A DNA stretch of 35,578 nt from Clostridia bacterium (GCA_017456905.1 JAFTIL010000054.1:1-35578), one strand, 5' to 3'. Positions 8,112 to 17,805 are shown, counted from the stretch's first letter. Notes: generated from the sequence alone by a model not told the origin. Numbers and translations: made by a program.

Positions 8112-9384
8112 GCTGAAAGAAGACCTCCTTCTGGGCACGGCGACCGCCGCCACCCAGATCGAAGGCGGTGACCAAAATAACAACTGGGCAAGATTTGCCG
8201 CCCAAGGCAAAATAAAGGACAGCACCACCCCTGTCCGTGCCGACGATCATTACGCACGCTTCAAGGAGGATATCGATCTGATGGCCGAGATGGGGCTTCA
8301 GATCTACCGTTTTGGCATCGAGTGGAGCCGCATCGAGCCTCAAAGAGGTATGTATTCCGAGGAAGTTATCTCTCATTACCGCGAGGAGATCGAATATATG
8401 AAGTCAAAGGGGATCATGCCGCTTTTGACGCTTCATCATTTCACCAATCCTCTGTGGTTCGAGGACATGGGTGCGTTTGAGCACAAGGAGTCGCCCGAGA
8501 TATTTCTCTCCTTTGTCAAAAAAGCGATCACGTCCTTCGGTGACCTTGTCAGCGAGTATATCACCATCAACGAACCCAACGTCTATTGCGTCAACAGCCT
8601 TTTCTGGGGGGAATGGCCTCCGGAAAAGAAATCCTTGGCGTCCTTGGTCAAGGCGTTTTCTAACATGACGGCAGCACACGTTTTAGCATATACGTATATT
8701 CACGAAGCAAGACGGGAGATGGGGTACACCGACACAAAGGTCAGCTTTGCCAATCACCTGCGGATCTTTGAGCCCGAAAACCCCAAAAATCCTTTCCATC
8801 GTTTAGCCTCGAGCCTGACCAACTACCTGTTCCAGGGGGCAATCACCACCGCAATGATGAGCGGCAAGTGCCGCTTCCCCGTACTTCGCCGAAAGGGTGT
8901 CAAAAAGGGAAAATTTTACGATTTTATCGGCATCAACTATTATTCCCGAAGTACGGTCAAGGGCCTTGCAGACGGCGTGAGAGATGATTGTCAGAAAAAC
9001 GACATGGGCTGGGAGATCTACCACGAGGGGCTCCTTGAGCTGTCCGAGCGCTTGTATGAGAAATATCAGGCCCCCGTTTACGTCACAGAAAACGGAACCT
9101 GCGACAACAGCGACAGCTTCCGTCCGAGATTTATCTACGATCAGCTCAAGCTGATCTGTGAGCGTGAAAACCACATCATGCGTTACTACCATTGGAGCTT
9201 TACCGACAATTTTGAATGGAAGGAGGGCGAGAGCGCTCGCTTCGGCATCGTCCACGTAGACTATGAGACACAAAAGCGGACGGTGAAAAACAGCGGTAAG
9301 CTTTACGCCTCCATCATAGAAAATCAAGGAGTGACCGAAGAATCCTACGAGACCTTCGTCAAAAATTCGCAATACCATAATTAA
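8101..9384 (+). CDS. Beta-glucosidase, GH1
   Basis: A 427-residue GH1 enzyme, a little shorter than the usual 440-480. It starts MKFKLKEDLLLGTATAATQI, the standard GH1 opening, with acid/base Glu158 in ITINEPNV and nucleophile Glu330 in YVTENGT. The C-terminal NFEWKEGESARFGIVHVDY has the Glu-Trp pair that binds an unphosphorylated glucose; the Ser/Lys/Tyr phosphate pocket of 6-phospho-beta-glucosidases is missing. That agrees with uptake by a symporter rather than a PTS. The start is fixed by AGGTGG 6 bases upstream, and the gene overlaps the symporter end by 11 bases. It is the last gene of the operon, followed by a strong terminator. The beta-linked substrate (glucoside, galactoside or fucoside) cannot be settled here. 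Confidence 0.94.
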   Translation: MKFKLKEDLLLGTATAATQIEGGDQNNNWARFAAQGKIKDSTTPVRADDHYARFKEDIDLMAEMGLQIYRFGIEWSRIEPQRGMYSEEVISHYREEIEYMKSKGIMPLLTLHHFTNPLWFEDMGAFEHKESPEIFLSFVKKAITSFGDLVSEYITINEPNVYCVNSLFWGEWPPEKKSLASLVKAFSNMTAAHVLAYTYIHEARREMGYTDTKVSFANHLRIFEPENPKNPFHRLASSLTNYLFQGAITTAMMSGKCRFPVLRRKGVKKGKFYDFIGINYYSRSTVKGLADGVRDDCQKNDMGWEIYHEGLLELSERLYEKYQAPVYVTENGTCDNSDSFRPRFIYDQLKLICERENHIMRYYHWSFTDNFEWKEGESARFGIVHVDYETQKRTVKNSGKLYASIIENQGVTEESYETFVKNSQYHN

Positions 9385-9388
9385 AGCA

Positions 9389-9423
9389 AAAAGATCACGG
9401 CTCTGAGAGTCGTGATCTTTTTT
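9389..9423 (+). terminator. Rho-independent terminator of the glycoside operon
   Basis: Stem AAGATCACG/CGTGATCTT plus a G-T pair and three further pairs, tight loop, then six T. It begins about 5 bases after the GH1 stop codon. Confidence 0.92.
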
Positions 9424-9514
9424 ATACAGGCGCATATAGTGACACCTTCCGTTAAATAGATTATTTTTATTCTTTTCCTTTTTTCAAATGTTGTGATATA
9501 GGAGTCTTTAAGAA

Positions 9515-10720
9515 TTACCGATTGAACACGTACTCATCCATACGGCGGAAGGCCTCCTTCACGCGAGACAGGGGGAGGGCGAGATTGAGGCGGATATGGT
9601 TGCTACCGCCGTGCTGTCTTCCGTCCTGCCAAGCAACGCCCACGTCCCAGCCCGCTTTCAGAAGCTCGTCAAGGGTCATGCCGTGGGCCTCCAGCCACTC
9701 ATCGCAATCCATAAAGACCATATACGTACCTTGGGGACGGGCGGCAGTCACGCCCTTGAAATGATCGCGTATGTAGCTGCAAGCATAGTTTATGTTGCCG
9801 CTGAGGGTCGCGCAAAGCTCGTCCACCCATTCTCTGCCCTCGGGCTGATAGGCTCCGATCAAGGCGTACATGGACATAACGTTCATGGAATTATAGTGGG
9901 AGAGGGAGGCTTCCTTCTCCACGCGGTCACGGAGGCGGTCATTATAAATGATATGGTACGCCCCGATGAGTCCCGCCAAATTGAAGGTCTTGGAGGGGGC
10001 ATAAAGGGCGACGGTGCGCTGACGTGCATCCTCGCTAACCGACTGGGTGGGGATATGCTTATGGCCGTTCAGAATGATGTCAGACCAGATCTCGTCCGAT
10101 ACTACGTACACGTCGTGCTTACGGAAGATCTCCATCGCCTGCTCGATTTCCCAACGCTCCCACACGCGTCCCGTGGGGTTATGGGGGGAGCAAAAGACGG
10201 CGGCGTGGATATGATTTTCGGTGATCTTGCGCTCCATGTCGGCATAGTCCATGCGCCAGATGCCATTTTCATCAAGGACGAGGGGGCTGAGAACCACGTT
10301 GTAGCCACTGTTCTTGAGCGACATGGCAAAGCCCATATAGATGGGGCCATGGACAAGCACGTTGTCGCCACGGGAGCAGAAGGTACCCATGGCAGAGATC
10401 AAGCCGCCCAGCACGCCGTTTTCGTAGCCGATATGCTTGGGTTCAAGCCCTGTAACTCCGTTGCGCTCGGCTTGCCAGCCGATGATGGCATTAAAATATT
10501 CGTCTCTCGGATCAAAATAACCGAAGGCAGGATGCTCAATGCGCTTCCGCATGGCATCGCACACTGTGGGCACCGTGGGGAAATTCATATCCGCCACCCA
10601 CATGGGGATGGCGTCAAAGCCCTCCTTGGGGCGTCCCGGGGTCCAGCCTTGACCCAAGGCATCTACAGCCAGGGCATCCCATCCGCGCCTGTCTATGATG
10701 GATTCAAAATCGTATTTCAT
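9515..10720 (-). CDS. MalY/PatB-family PLP aminotransferase / cystathionine beta-lyase
   Basis: A 401-residue fold-type I PLP enzyme of the MalY/PatB group, which cleave C-S bonds of cystathionine or cysteine conjugates and can act as aminotransferases. Visible features are MWVADMNFPTVPTVCDAM near the N-terminus, the substrate region FGYFDP (66-71), Asn181 in FCSPHNPTGRVW, Asp209 in VVSDEIWSDI, and Schiff-base Lys244 in APSKTFNLAGL. The start at 10720 is set by GGAG 6 bases upstream; an in-frame TTG at 10732 is less likely. The ribosome site and the bases up to the ATG belong to a repeated element (10721-10868) that also stands before murF and spoIIIAG. It is a monocistronic gene with its own promoter. 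The precise reaction (C-S lyase, or side activity like MalY repression) is not decided. Confidence 0.93.
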   Translation of the reverse strand: MKYDFESIIDRRGWDALAVDALGQGWTPGRPKEGFDAIPMWVADMNFPTVPTVCDAMRKRIEHPAFGYFDPRDEYFNAIIGWQAERNGVTGLEPKHIGYENGVLGGLISAMGTFCSRGDNVLVHGPIYMGFAMSLKNSGYNVVLSPLVLDENGIWRMDYADMERKITENHIHAAVFCSPHNPTGRVWERWEIEQAMEIFRKHDVYVVSDEIWSDIILNGHKHIPTQSVSEDARQRTVALYAPSKTFNLAGLIGAYHIIYNDRLRDRVEKEASLSHYNSMNVMSMYALIGAYQPEGREWVDELCATLSGNINYACSYIRDHFKGVTAARPQGTYMVFMDCDEWLEAHGMTLDELLKAGWDVGVAWQDGRQHGGSNHIRLNLALPLSRVKEAFRRMDEYVFNR

Positions 10721-10868
10721 GATAATCTCCAATCCGCTGTTTTACGGCAGAACAAATAAATTTTGTCATTCGACCGTGCCGTTAGGCAAACATGGGTTAG
10801 GTCCCATTTTAGGGAGAATTGTGCGTGAAACAGTATGCTGTGGTTTAGGCTTGCCGAATTTTCACGCC
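10721..10868 (-). repeat. Leader repeat, copy 1 (upstream of patB-like gene)
   Basis: Read on the - strand, this block runs from GCGTGAAA through TTTCACGCACAATTCTCCC, then TGTCATTCG-like and TTATTTGT segments, a palindromic GCCGT/AGCGG part, and ends GGATTGGAGATTATC directly at the start codon. The same order of segments is seen at 23208-23298 and 32962-33069. Boundaries are approximate, since the copies have drifted in the middle. Confidence 0.7.
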
Positions 10869-10905
10869 AAATTCCTTTCCCTTGCAAAAGCAATGCTCCG
10901 CTTTT

Positions 10906-10934
10906 ATTATAGCAAAAAGCCGAGAAGATTTCAA
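10906..10934 (-). promoter_or_regulatory. Sigma-A promoter of the patB-like gene
   Basis: On the - strand TTGAAA (10929-10934), 17-base spacer, TATAAT (10906-10911). The transcript would have a leader of about 180 bases that includes the whole leader repeat. Confidence 0.75.
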
Positions 10935-11029
10935 GGGGTTTCTCAGAATAAAATGATCAAGCAATATGACCATCACGAGAATTCTGCCTACCACGGCACT
11001 CAGACTGAAACCAATCTTTCAATTGCCTA

Positions 11030-11058
11030 TGGACATTTAGGTGCGTATATGGTATAAT
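11030..11058 (+). promoter_or_regulatory. Sigma-A promoter for the 252-aa unknown gene
   Basis: TGGACA (11030-11035), 17-base spacer, TATAAT (11053-11058) with a TG extended -10 just before it. It lies about 65 bases before the start codon at 11124. Confidence 0.75.
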
Positions 11059-11123
11059 ACCTATAGACGCCTCAACTTGGGCACGTTTTCCATAAAACAC
11101 TTAGCCGTACGGAGTAAATACAC

Positions 11124-11882
11124 ATGAACTTATTTTTGACTGAAGCAACGCGCACACATCTTCTCGCGCACTATGCCGCTTATCCTCTTCTAAAGGCTGA
11201 GGATATTTTTAAATTTTTGTACCAAAGCGCCTTGGGGTGCGAGCATATGGTCTCCTCCCTTTCCGCCGCTGTTGCCTATATTCAAACTGAAGCCGCTTCC
11301 CTGCCCTCATATAGCGGAGGATTGACAGAGGCCCTGGACGGAGATTACAGCCGAGTGCATCTTGCGGCGCTTCGCCAGGGGATGTCCCCCGAGACCTTAG
11401 GACGCTTATTCTATCTGTCGGCACAGCAAAAGACGGATGGAATCGGGAAGCTGGAGGAAAAGCTGCTCGTGGCCGAAGAGCTTGTCCGCCAGGGGATCCT
11501 TCCCCTACCGTCAGATGAATTTTCCCAAGCAGCCCAGCATTGGAAGGAATTGCGCTATCCTGCCATCCATCACTCGTCAGCTTTTCGGGAGGCCTATCAT
11601 CCTGCTTATCGCGTGATCCACAACAGCTATATCCCCCGCCTGCCCCTGCTTTCCGCCATTGATCAGGCGTTGTCTGAGCAAGGAACGGTCTGTCTGGAAA
11701 TGGTGGGTGATTTTGAACACATAGCTGCCCTGTCGTCGCAACTGAGAGAGTTATACGTGGTTTCGGAGACGGAGGACCGTCTTGCCTCTGCCATGCTGAC
11801 CTATGACTGCATTGAGGAGGCGCTGCGCTCAACCGCAGGCGCAGATCGGCCGTGCCGCCGTTATCTGCTCCAAAACAAATAA
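11124..11882 (+). CDS. Uncharacterised protein (252 aa)
   Basis: I do not recognise a named family, though the N-terminal pattern YPLLKAEDIFKFLYQSALGCEHMVSS resembles unnamed hypothetical proteins I associate with Clostridia. There is no signal peptide and no membrane segment; the protein is predicted soluble and largely helical. Possible conserved features are the Cys-Glu-His in LGCEHMV (near residue 40) and HHSSAFREAYHPAYRVIHNSYI (about 150-172), rich in His, Tyr and Arg, which could form an active site or metal site; this is inference only. The ribosome site CGGAG stands 9 bases upstream and the gene has its own extended -10 promoter. It is monocistronic, convergent with spoIVA, so context gives little about function. 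Confidence 0.8.
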   Translation: MNLFLTEATRTHLLAHYAAYPLLKAEDIFKFLYQSALGCEHMVSSLSAAVAYIQTEAASLPSYSGGLTEALDGDYSRVHLAALRQGMSPETLGRLFYLSAQQKTDGIGKLEEKLLVAEELVRQGILPLPSDEFSQAAQHWKELRYPAIHHSSAFREAYHPAYRVIHNSYIPRLPLLSAIDQALSEQGTVCLEMVGDFEHIAALSSQLRELYVVSETEDRLASAMLTYDCIEEALRSTAGADRPCRRYLLQNK

Positions 11883-11888
11883 ATAAAT

Positions 11889-11935
11889 CGCCGTGGGTGT
11901 CTGCACTGTTACAGAAACCCACAGCGTACTTTTAT
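11889..11935 (+). terminator. Terminator between convergent genes
   Basis: GTGGGTGTCTG (11893-11903) pairs with CAGAAACCCAC (11912-11922) apart from one mismatch, followed by TACTTTTATT on the + strand. The T run is modest. It lies in the 81-base gap between the unknown gene and the end of spoIVA and may serve both. Confidence 0.55.
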
Positions 11936-11963
11936 TCATGCGGTTCGGAAAGCTTCGGATCCA

Positions 11964-13442
11964 TCAAAGAAGGATGCAGATGAGTCCTCCGCTGCCTTCA
12001 TTGATGATGCGCTCCAAGGTCTCGGACAGCTTGACTCGTGATGCCTCAGGCATATGCTCCAGCTTGGAGTGGATACCCTCGTTGACCAGCTCGTACAGGC
12101 TCTTGCCGAACATATTGGACTCCCAAATGCGGTTGGGGTCCTCCTCAAACTCACGGAGCATATATTTTACCAGGTCCTCGGACTGCTGTTCTGAGCCAAC
12201 GATGGGATTGATCTCGGCTTGGATGTTGGCTCGGATCATATGCACCGAGGAAGCGGAGGCACGGAGCTTTACTCCGTAACCGCCCGACTGGCGGACGATC
12301 TCAGGCTCGTCGAGGCTCATATCAGCCACATCGGGCATGACGATGCCGTAACCCTTTTCGTTACAATCCGCCAGCGCTTCGGCTACCTTGTCGTAAGCGG
12401 TCTTCATCTCGGACAAATGGCAAAGTAAGCGGATGAGAGACTCCTCGCCGTCGATATCAAAGCCTGTTAGCTCGCTGATGACCTGATGGTAAAGACCGTC
12501 GGCCATGTGGAAGGTGACGGTGGCACGCCCGCGGCCAAGATCCACCTCGTCCACCGTAGCTTCCTTCAGATATTCATTGTCGGTCAGCCCCTCAAAGGCG
12601 GCACGGATATCTCCGATCTTTCTGACTCCGTCGGCGGCGCGGCGCAGAGAGGTCATGAGGGACATATGGATCCTATGAGTGGGAGAGAGTGCGGTGGTCC
12701 ATTCGGGTAAACGGACACGGACCTCGGCAACGGGGAATTCGTGAAGCACGAGCTCCAGAATATGGCGGATATCCTCGGCATCCAGATCAATACAGGAGAC
12801 CAGCGCCACGGGGACGCCGTACTTCCCTTCCAGCTCATAAGCCAAGGAAATGGCGCTATCGGAGGAAGGATGGGCAGAATTGAGGATGACTGCAAAGGGC
12901 TTGCCCATGGCCTTCAGCTCCCGCACCACACGCTCCTCGGCCTCCACATAGCTTTCGCGGGAGATCTCTCCGATGGAGCCATCGGTGGTGATCAGCATCC
13001 CAATGGTGGCGTGTTCGGTGATGACCTTGTGGGTACCCATCTCGGCGGCTTCAGCAAAGGGCATGGGCTCCTCGCTCCAGGGGGTACGAACCATCCGCGC
13101 CTGTCCGTTTTCGATGGTGCCAAGGGCTTCGGGGACGATATAGCCCACACAGTCGATCATTTTTACCCGCATGGTGGCTGTGTCGTCCAGGCTCACCGTC
13201 ACGGCTTCGTCGGGGATAAATTTCGGCTCTGTGGTCATGACGGTCTTTCCCGCCGCCGATTGGGGCATCTCGTCCCTGGCCCGCTCACGGGCGTAGCCGT
13301 CGTCCATGTTGGGGAGCACCAGGGACTCCATGAACCGTTTGATAAAGGTGGATTTACCCGAACGGACGGGTCCCACCACGCCGATATAGATATCGCCCCC
13401 CGTGCGCTCGGCGATGTCCTGATAAATGGAATGCTCTGTCAT
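11964..13442 (-). CDS. spoIVA: Stage IV sporulation protein A (SpoIVA ATPase)
   Basis: A 492-residue protein, the same length as B. subtilis SpoIVA. It is the ATPase that polymerises on the outer forespore membrane to form the base of the spore coat and is needed for cortex assembly; it acts in the mother cell. The Walker A is GPVRSGKST (24-32) within YIGVVGPVRSGKSTFIKRFM, followed by the family sequence TTEPKFIPDEAV and the Walker B/switch MIDCVGYIVP. The C-terminus ends GSGGLICILL, matching the conserved SpoIVA tail that docks to SpoVM-decorated membrane. The start at 13442 has GGAGG 8 bases upstream; the frame is open further to 13616 without a better site. A sigma-E-like promoter lies just upstream. 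Confidence 0.98.
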   Translation of the reverse strand: MTEHSIYQDIAERTGGDIYIGVVGPVRSGKSTFIKRFMESLVLPNMDDGYARERARDEMPQSAAGKTVMTTEPKFIPDEAVTVSLDDTATMRVKMIDCVGYIVPEALGTIENGQARMVRTPWSEEPMPFAEAAEMGTHKVITEHATIGMLITTDGSIGEISRESYVEAEERVVRELKAMGKPFAVILNSAHPSSDSAISLAYELEGKYGVPVALVSCIDLDAEDIRHILELVLHEFPVAEVRVRLPEWTTALSPTHRIHMSLMTSLRRAADGVRKIGDIRAAFEGLTDNEYLKEATVDEVDLGRGRATVTFHMADGLYHQVISELTGFDIDGEESLIRLLCHLSEMKTAYDKVAEALADCNEKGYGIVMPDVADMSLDEPEIVRQSGGYGVKLRASASSVHMIRANIQAEINPIVGSEQQSEDLVKYMLREFEEDPNRIWESNMFGKSLYELVNEGIHSKLEHMPEASRVKLSETLERIINEGSGGLICILL

Positions 13443-13476
13443 ATGCTTAACCTCCGCGTGTTGTGTTGATCGGTAA

Positions 13477-13505
13477 AGTATATGGTTTCGATACACAAGA
13501 TATGA
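13477..13505 (-). promoter_or_regulatory. Putative sigma-E promoter of spoIVA
   Basis: On the - strand TCATATC (13499-13505), a 14-base spacer, then CATATACT (13477-13484). This resembles the sigma-E pattern (ATATT-type -35, CATACA-type -10), which would give mother-cell expression as expected for spoIVA. It is based on pattern only. Confidence 0.5.
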
Positions 13506-13536
13506 CCTCACGGAAAAAAGATGCCTCTGCTTTTGA

Positions 13537-14944
<1,408 letters not shown>

Positions 14945-14946
<2 letters not shown>

Positions 14947-14984
14947 AAAAATACCGCCTGCTTAAAAGCAGGCGGTATTTCTTG
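14945..14984. terminator. Bidirectional terminator between eno and the zinc-ribbon gene
   Basis: A 13-bp stem, AAATACCGCCTGC (14949-14961) with its complement (14968-14980), has a T-rich tail on both sides: TTTCTTGT rightwards and TTTTTTTA leftwards. It can end eno and the convergent zinc-ribbon gene. Confidence 0.88.
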
Positions 14985-15046
14985 TATCTGCTAAAGTCAG
15001 TCTGCTTGCATCCTTTCCGATGCGGCAAGAGCCCTTACGGGTGATC

Positions 15047-15328
15047 TTACTGAGCGGATCTGTTGCGGAAGCACTCGCTGCAGTATACAGGACGATCGTC
15101 GTGAGGCTGGAAGGGAACCTTGCAGGGGTTGCCGCACTCGGCGCAGGTTGCGTCGAACATCTGGCGGGTGTTACCCTCACCGCGGTTAGCCTTGAACTTA
15201 GCGCGGCACTCGCGGCATCTCTGAGGCTCATGCTCAAAGCCCTTCTCTGCGTAGAACTCCTGCTCGCCGGCGGAGAAAACGAATTCCTGATTGCAGTCTT
15301 TGCAGACCAATGTCTTGTCAGTGTACAT
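15047..15328 (-). CDS. Zinc-ribbon protein (zf-trcl type)
   Basis: A 93-residue protein with four CxxC pairs: LVCKDCNQEF (Cys 9, 12), QRCRECRAKF (Cys 37, 40), DATCAECGNPC (near 61-64) and VYCSECFRN (near 82-85), which can hold two zinc ions. It starts MYTDKTLVCKDCNQEFVFSA, as in the small zf-trcl zinc-ribbon proteins common in Clostridia. The biochemical role of the family is not established; nucleic-acid or ribosome association is possible but inferred. The ribosome site AGAGG stands 6 bases upstream. The gene has a perfect consensus sigma-A promoter, so it is likely among the most strongly expressed genes in the window. It is monocistronic. Confidence 0.88.
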   Translation of the reverse strand: MYTDKTLVCKDCNQEFVFSAGEQEFYAEKGFEHEPQRCRECRAKFKANRGEGNTRQMFDATCAECGNPCKVPFQPHDDRPVYCSECFRNRSAQ

Positions 15329-15374
15329 AGTATACCTCTATCCTTTCGTGCATTTCTGCACCTATAATAGTATT

Positions 15375-15403
15375 ATTATACAATGCAAAATGCATTTTGT
15401 CAA
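15375..15403 (-). promoter_or_regulatory. Consensus sigma-A promoter of the zinc-ribbon gene
   Basis: On the - strand TTGACA (15398-15403), 17-base spacer, TATAAT (15375-15380): both hexamers are perfect. A 12-bp palindrome, AAAATGCATTTT (15387-15398), fills much of the spacer and touches the -35, so a repressor site is possible. Confidence 0.9.
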
Positions 15404-15461
15404 CCCCTTTTTGTGAATTTCCTCAAAGAATTTTCACGAAATTTTCTATTCTTCTTCACAA

Positions 15462-15498
15462 AAAGAGAGGAAAGCAGGTCTGCCTTCCTCTTTTTTTA
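15462..15498 (-). terminator. Terminator downstream of ftsZ
   Basis: An imperfect stem, AAGAGGAAGGCAG with CTGCTTTCCTCTC on the - strand, is followed by TTTTTG, starting about 20 bases after the ftsZ stop. There are also seven T on the + side, so it may work in both directions. Confidence 0.75.
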
Positions 15499-15517
15499 AA
15501 ATATTTCGCCTCAAAAA

Positions 15518-16687
15518 TTACTTTTTGCGGGGCAGATCGGTCTGGAATTCCTCCAGAAGCAGATCAAGCTCGTCATTGACGGGCGTACGCTTCTTAGCTA
15601 CGGGCTTTTCAACCTCTTCGACGGGACGAGCGGGCTTCTGAGCCACAGGAGCCTTGCGGATCACTCTGTCAGCGGCAGGAGCCTTTTCCACGGGAGCAGC
15701 CTCCACGACGGGGGCGGGTGCTTCACCGGTAGTCTTGTTGAAGCCGGTGGCGATGATGGTGATACGCATCTCGTCCTCCAGCTCGGTATCAAAGTTGACA
15801 CCCCAGATGACGTTTGCATTGGGAGCAGCTTCGTTAGCGATCATGGTGGAAGCCACGGTCACGTCCTCCAGACCAACGTCGGGAGATACGGTGATGCTGA
15901 TGAGCAGACCGCTGGCACCGGAAATGGAAGACTCGAGCAGAGGGCTGGAGATGGCGGCGCGCGCGGCCTCCTCTGCCTTATCCTTACCCGTAGCAATACC
16001 AACGCCCATGTGTGCGTAGCCTGCGTCCTTCATAACGGAAGAAACGTCGTTGAAGTCCAGGTTGATGAAGGCATCCACATTGATCAGATCGGAGATGCTC
16101 TTGGTGCCGCGGGACAGCACGCTATCGGCTACCTCAAAGGCGTTCATCAAAGTGATGCGAGTGTCGCTGACTTCCTTCAGACGATCGTTAGGGATGACCA
16201 CGAGGGAGTCTACGTACTGGCTCAGCTCGGCAATACCTGCCACAGCCTGATCCATACGGCGCTTCTGCTCAAACTCAAAGGGCTTGGTAACGATACCGAT
16301 GGTGAGAATACCCATCTCGCGGGCAATGCGTGCTACCACGGGAGCCGCGCCGGTACCCGTACCGCCGCCCATACCTGCGGTGATGAAGGCCATATCGGTG
16401 CCCTGCAGGATGCCCTTGATCTCTTCAATAGACTCCTCGGCGGCTCTTGCGCCGATCTGGGGGTTAGCACCTGCGCCGAAGCCGTTGGTCAGCTTTTCGC
16501 CGATGACCAGACGGATGGAGGCATTGGAGCGATTGAGGGCCTGTCTGTCGGTGTTGATAGCAACGAACTCAACGCCCTTGATATTGGACGAGATCATACG
16601 GTTGACAGCATTGTTACCACCGCCGCCGACACCGATGACTTTAATGTTTACGCCGGATGTAAAGCTGTTATCGTGTTCAAAGGTCAT
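15518..16687 (-). CDS. ftsZ: Cell division protein FtsZ
   Basis: A 389-residue tubulin-like GTPase that forms the Z ring. It has the family N-terminus [20 protein letters not shown], the tubulin signature GGGTGTG (107-113), and the T7 loop NLDFNDV (Asp211, Asp214) needed for GTP hydrolysis in the polymer. After the globular core (to about 320) there is a Pro/Ala/Lys-rich linker, then [20 protein letters not shown]. The usual C-terminal peptide of the D-I-P-x-F-L-R kind, which binds FtsA and SepF, is not recognisable; only DLP-RKK remains. The ribosome site GGGAGGA lies 7 bases upstream. It is last in the dcw region, but a terminator after ftsQ and its own promoter make it a separate unit; ftsA, which often precedes ftsZ, is absent. 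Confidence 0.98.
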   Translation of the reverse strand: MTFEHDNSFTSGVNIKVIGVGGGGNNAVNRMISSNIKGVEFVAINTDRQALNRSNASIRLVIGEKLTNGFGAGANPQIGARAAEESIEEIKGILQGTDMAFITAGMGGGTGTGAAPVVARIAREMGILTIGIVTKPFEFEQKRRMDQAVAGIAELSQYVDSLVVIPNDRLKEVSDTRITLMNAFEVADSVLSRGTKSISDLINVDAFINLDFNDVSSVMKDAGYAHMGVGIATGKDKAEEAARAAISSPLLESSISGASGLLISITVSPDVGLEDVTVASTMIANEAAPNANVIWGVNFDTELEDEMRITIIATGFNKTTGEAPAPVVEAAPVEKAPAADRVIRKAPVAQKPARPVEEVEKPVAKKRTPVNDELDLLLEEFQTDLPRKK

Positions 16688-16763
16688 TTTAAATTCCTCC
16701 CGTTTTCACACGGAGAATATCCGCATAGATACAGATATCCCGTGAAATAATCATATTACATAT

Positions 16764-16792
16764 ATAATAAACTGTTTTGCGAAAAATTGCAA
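16764..16792 (-). promoter_or_regulatory. Sigma-A promoter of ftsZ
   Basis: On the - strand TTGCAA (16787-16792), 17-base spacer, TATTAT (16764-16769), about 75 bases before the ftsZ start, within an AT-rich stretch that follows the ftsQ terminator. Confidence 0.65.
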
Positions 16793-16842
16793 TAGTTTTT
16801 TCAAAATTTTTTGAAAATTTACAACATATTCACTCATTTTCA

Positions 16843-16880
16843 TGAAAAAAGCCTCTGAAAACCAAGTTTTCAGAGGCTTT
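16843..16880 (-). terminator. Terminator of the dcw operon after ftsQ
   Basis: On the - strand AAAGCCTCTGAAAAC and GTTTTCAGAGGCTTT form a perfect long stem with a tiny loop, followed by a T run. It starts about 10 bases after the ftsQ stop and separates ftsZ from the upstream cluster. Confidence 0.92.
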
Positions 16881-16890
16881 GACTTTCTTA

Positions 16891-17805
16891 TTAACCCGCC
16901 CACGAGGGCAAAACAAGCTCGTTGTCCTCGCGGTAGGTACACTTTTCGATATTAGAGACATCCAAAACGGCAGGCATTTTACTGCCGTCAAGCTCTCGGG
17001 ACAGAATGGTCACGGCAAGCTCGAGCTTTTTGTCCAGCTCCTTCATACTGCCAAAACGGATCTTCACGTGTCCGTCGAACACGAGGTAAAGATCATAACG
17101 GTCACCCAACTCCATGCCCGTCACACGGCCGCGAAGGGCGTCATTTTTTTCAACGGCTTCCACAAAGCTCCAGACGTAGGCATATTCCTCTTCCGCTTCT
17201 CCGGTCACGATCTCGTAGGTTGCCAGCTCCTCGGGAGCGGAAACAGGCTCGTAAGGCAGATATGCAAAGGTGATCTTATCCCCTACCCTGATCCTGGCTT
17301 CCTCAGGAAGCCCCAGGTACATAGCGCCGTATTCTTTGTACTCCACGCCGTAGGGGGACACGCCCAAGACCTTAAGGTCTTTTGCTGAAATGATATAATA
17401 ATTGCTGTGATGACAGGTATAGTACAGATCGGTTTCCTCCGAGACCTTGACAACCACGCTGCCGTTCAGCTTACGGCGGAGCTTGACCGAGCGGATAAGA
17501 GGATAATCCTCTTTCAGCTTTTCCGCCACGGTGCCGCGGTCAAAGGTGATCATACCGTCTCCCTTGGTGATACCCGCGGCTTCGGCGATGATCTCGGCAT
17601 CATACTGCACCGTTCCCTCCACCTTCACTGAGGTGACCTTCCAAAGATTGCCCAGCAGAAGCACGGCTGTCAAAAGCACGGCAGAGGATATGAGTCCTAA
17701 AAGGGTGAAAAAGCAAGCCTTCCACGGCCAGAGAGGGGTATAACCTCGGCCGCCCCAAGAGGTATGCCGTCCGAACTTTTTATTGAAGGAACGGGATGTG
17801 AACAT
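16891..17805 (-). CDS. ftsQ: Cell division protein FtsQ/DivIB
   Basis: A 304-residue single-pass membrane protein of the FtsQ/DivIB family, part of the FtsQLB (DivIB-FtsL-DivIC) complex that activates septal wall synthesis. A basic cytoplasmic tail (1-28) is followed by one membrane segment (about 29-52), then a POTRA-like domain beginning WKVTSVKVEGTVQYDAEIIAEAAGI with the characteristic YPLIRSVKLRRKLNGSVVVKVSE, and the beta domain to the C-terminus. GGAAAGGA before the ATG supports the start. It follows murG after 64 bases and precedes a strong terminator. Length is within the family range. Confidence 0.94.
   Translation of the reverse strand: MFTSRSFNKKFGRHTSWGGRGYTPLWPWKACFFTLLGLISSAVLLTAVLLLGNLWKVTSVKVEGTVQYDAEIIAEAAGITKGDGMITFDRGTVAEKLKEDYPLIRSVKLRRKLNGSVVVKVSEETDLYYTCHHSNYYIISAKDLKVLGVSPYGVEYKEYGAMYLGLPEEARIRVGDKITFAYLPYEPVSAPEELATYEIVTGEAEEEYAYVWSFVEAVEKNDALRGRVTGMELGDRYDLYLVFDGHVKIRFGSMKELDKKLELAVTILSRELDGSKMPAVLDVSNIEKCTYREDNELVLPSWAG

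Noticed and set aside
9596-10759. Long rightward frame antisense to the patB-like gene
   Set aside because: Same reason; the opposite strand has all PLP-enzyme motifs.
10695-11057. 120-residue rightward frame between the patB-like gene and the unknown gene
   Set aside because: It crosses the leader repeat and both promoters, and has no ribosome site.
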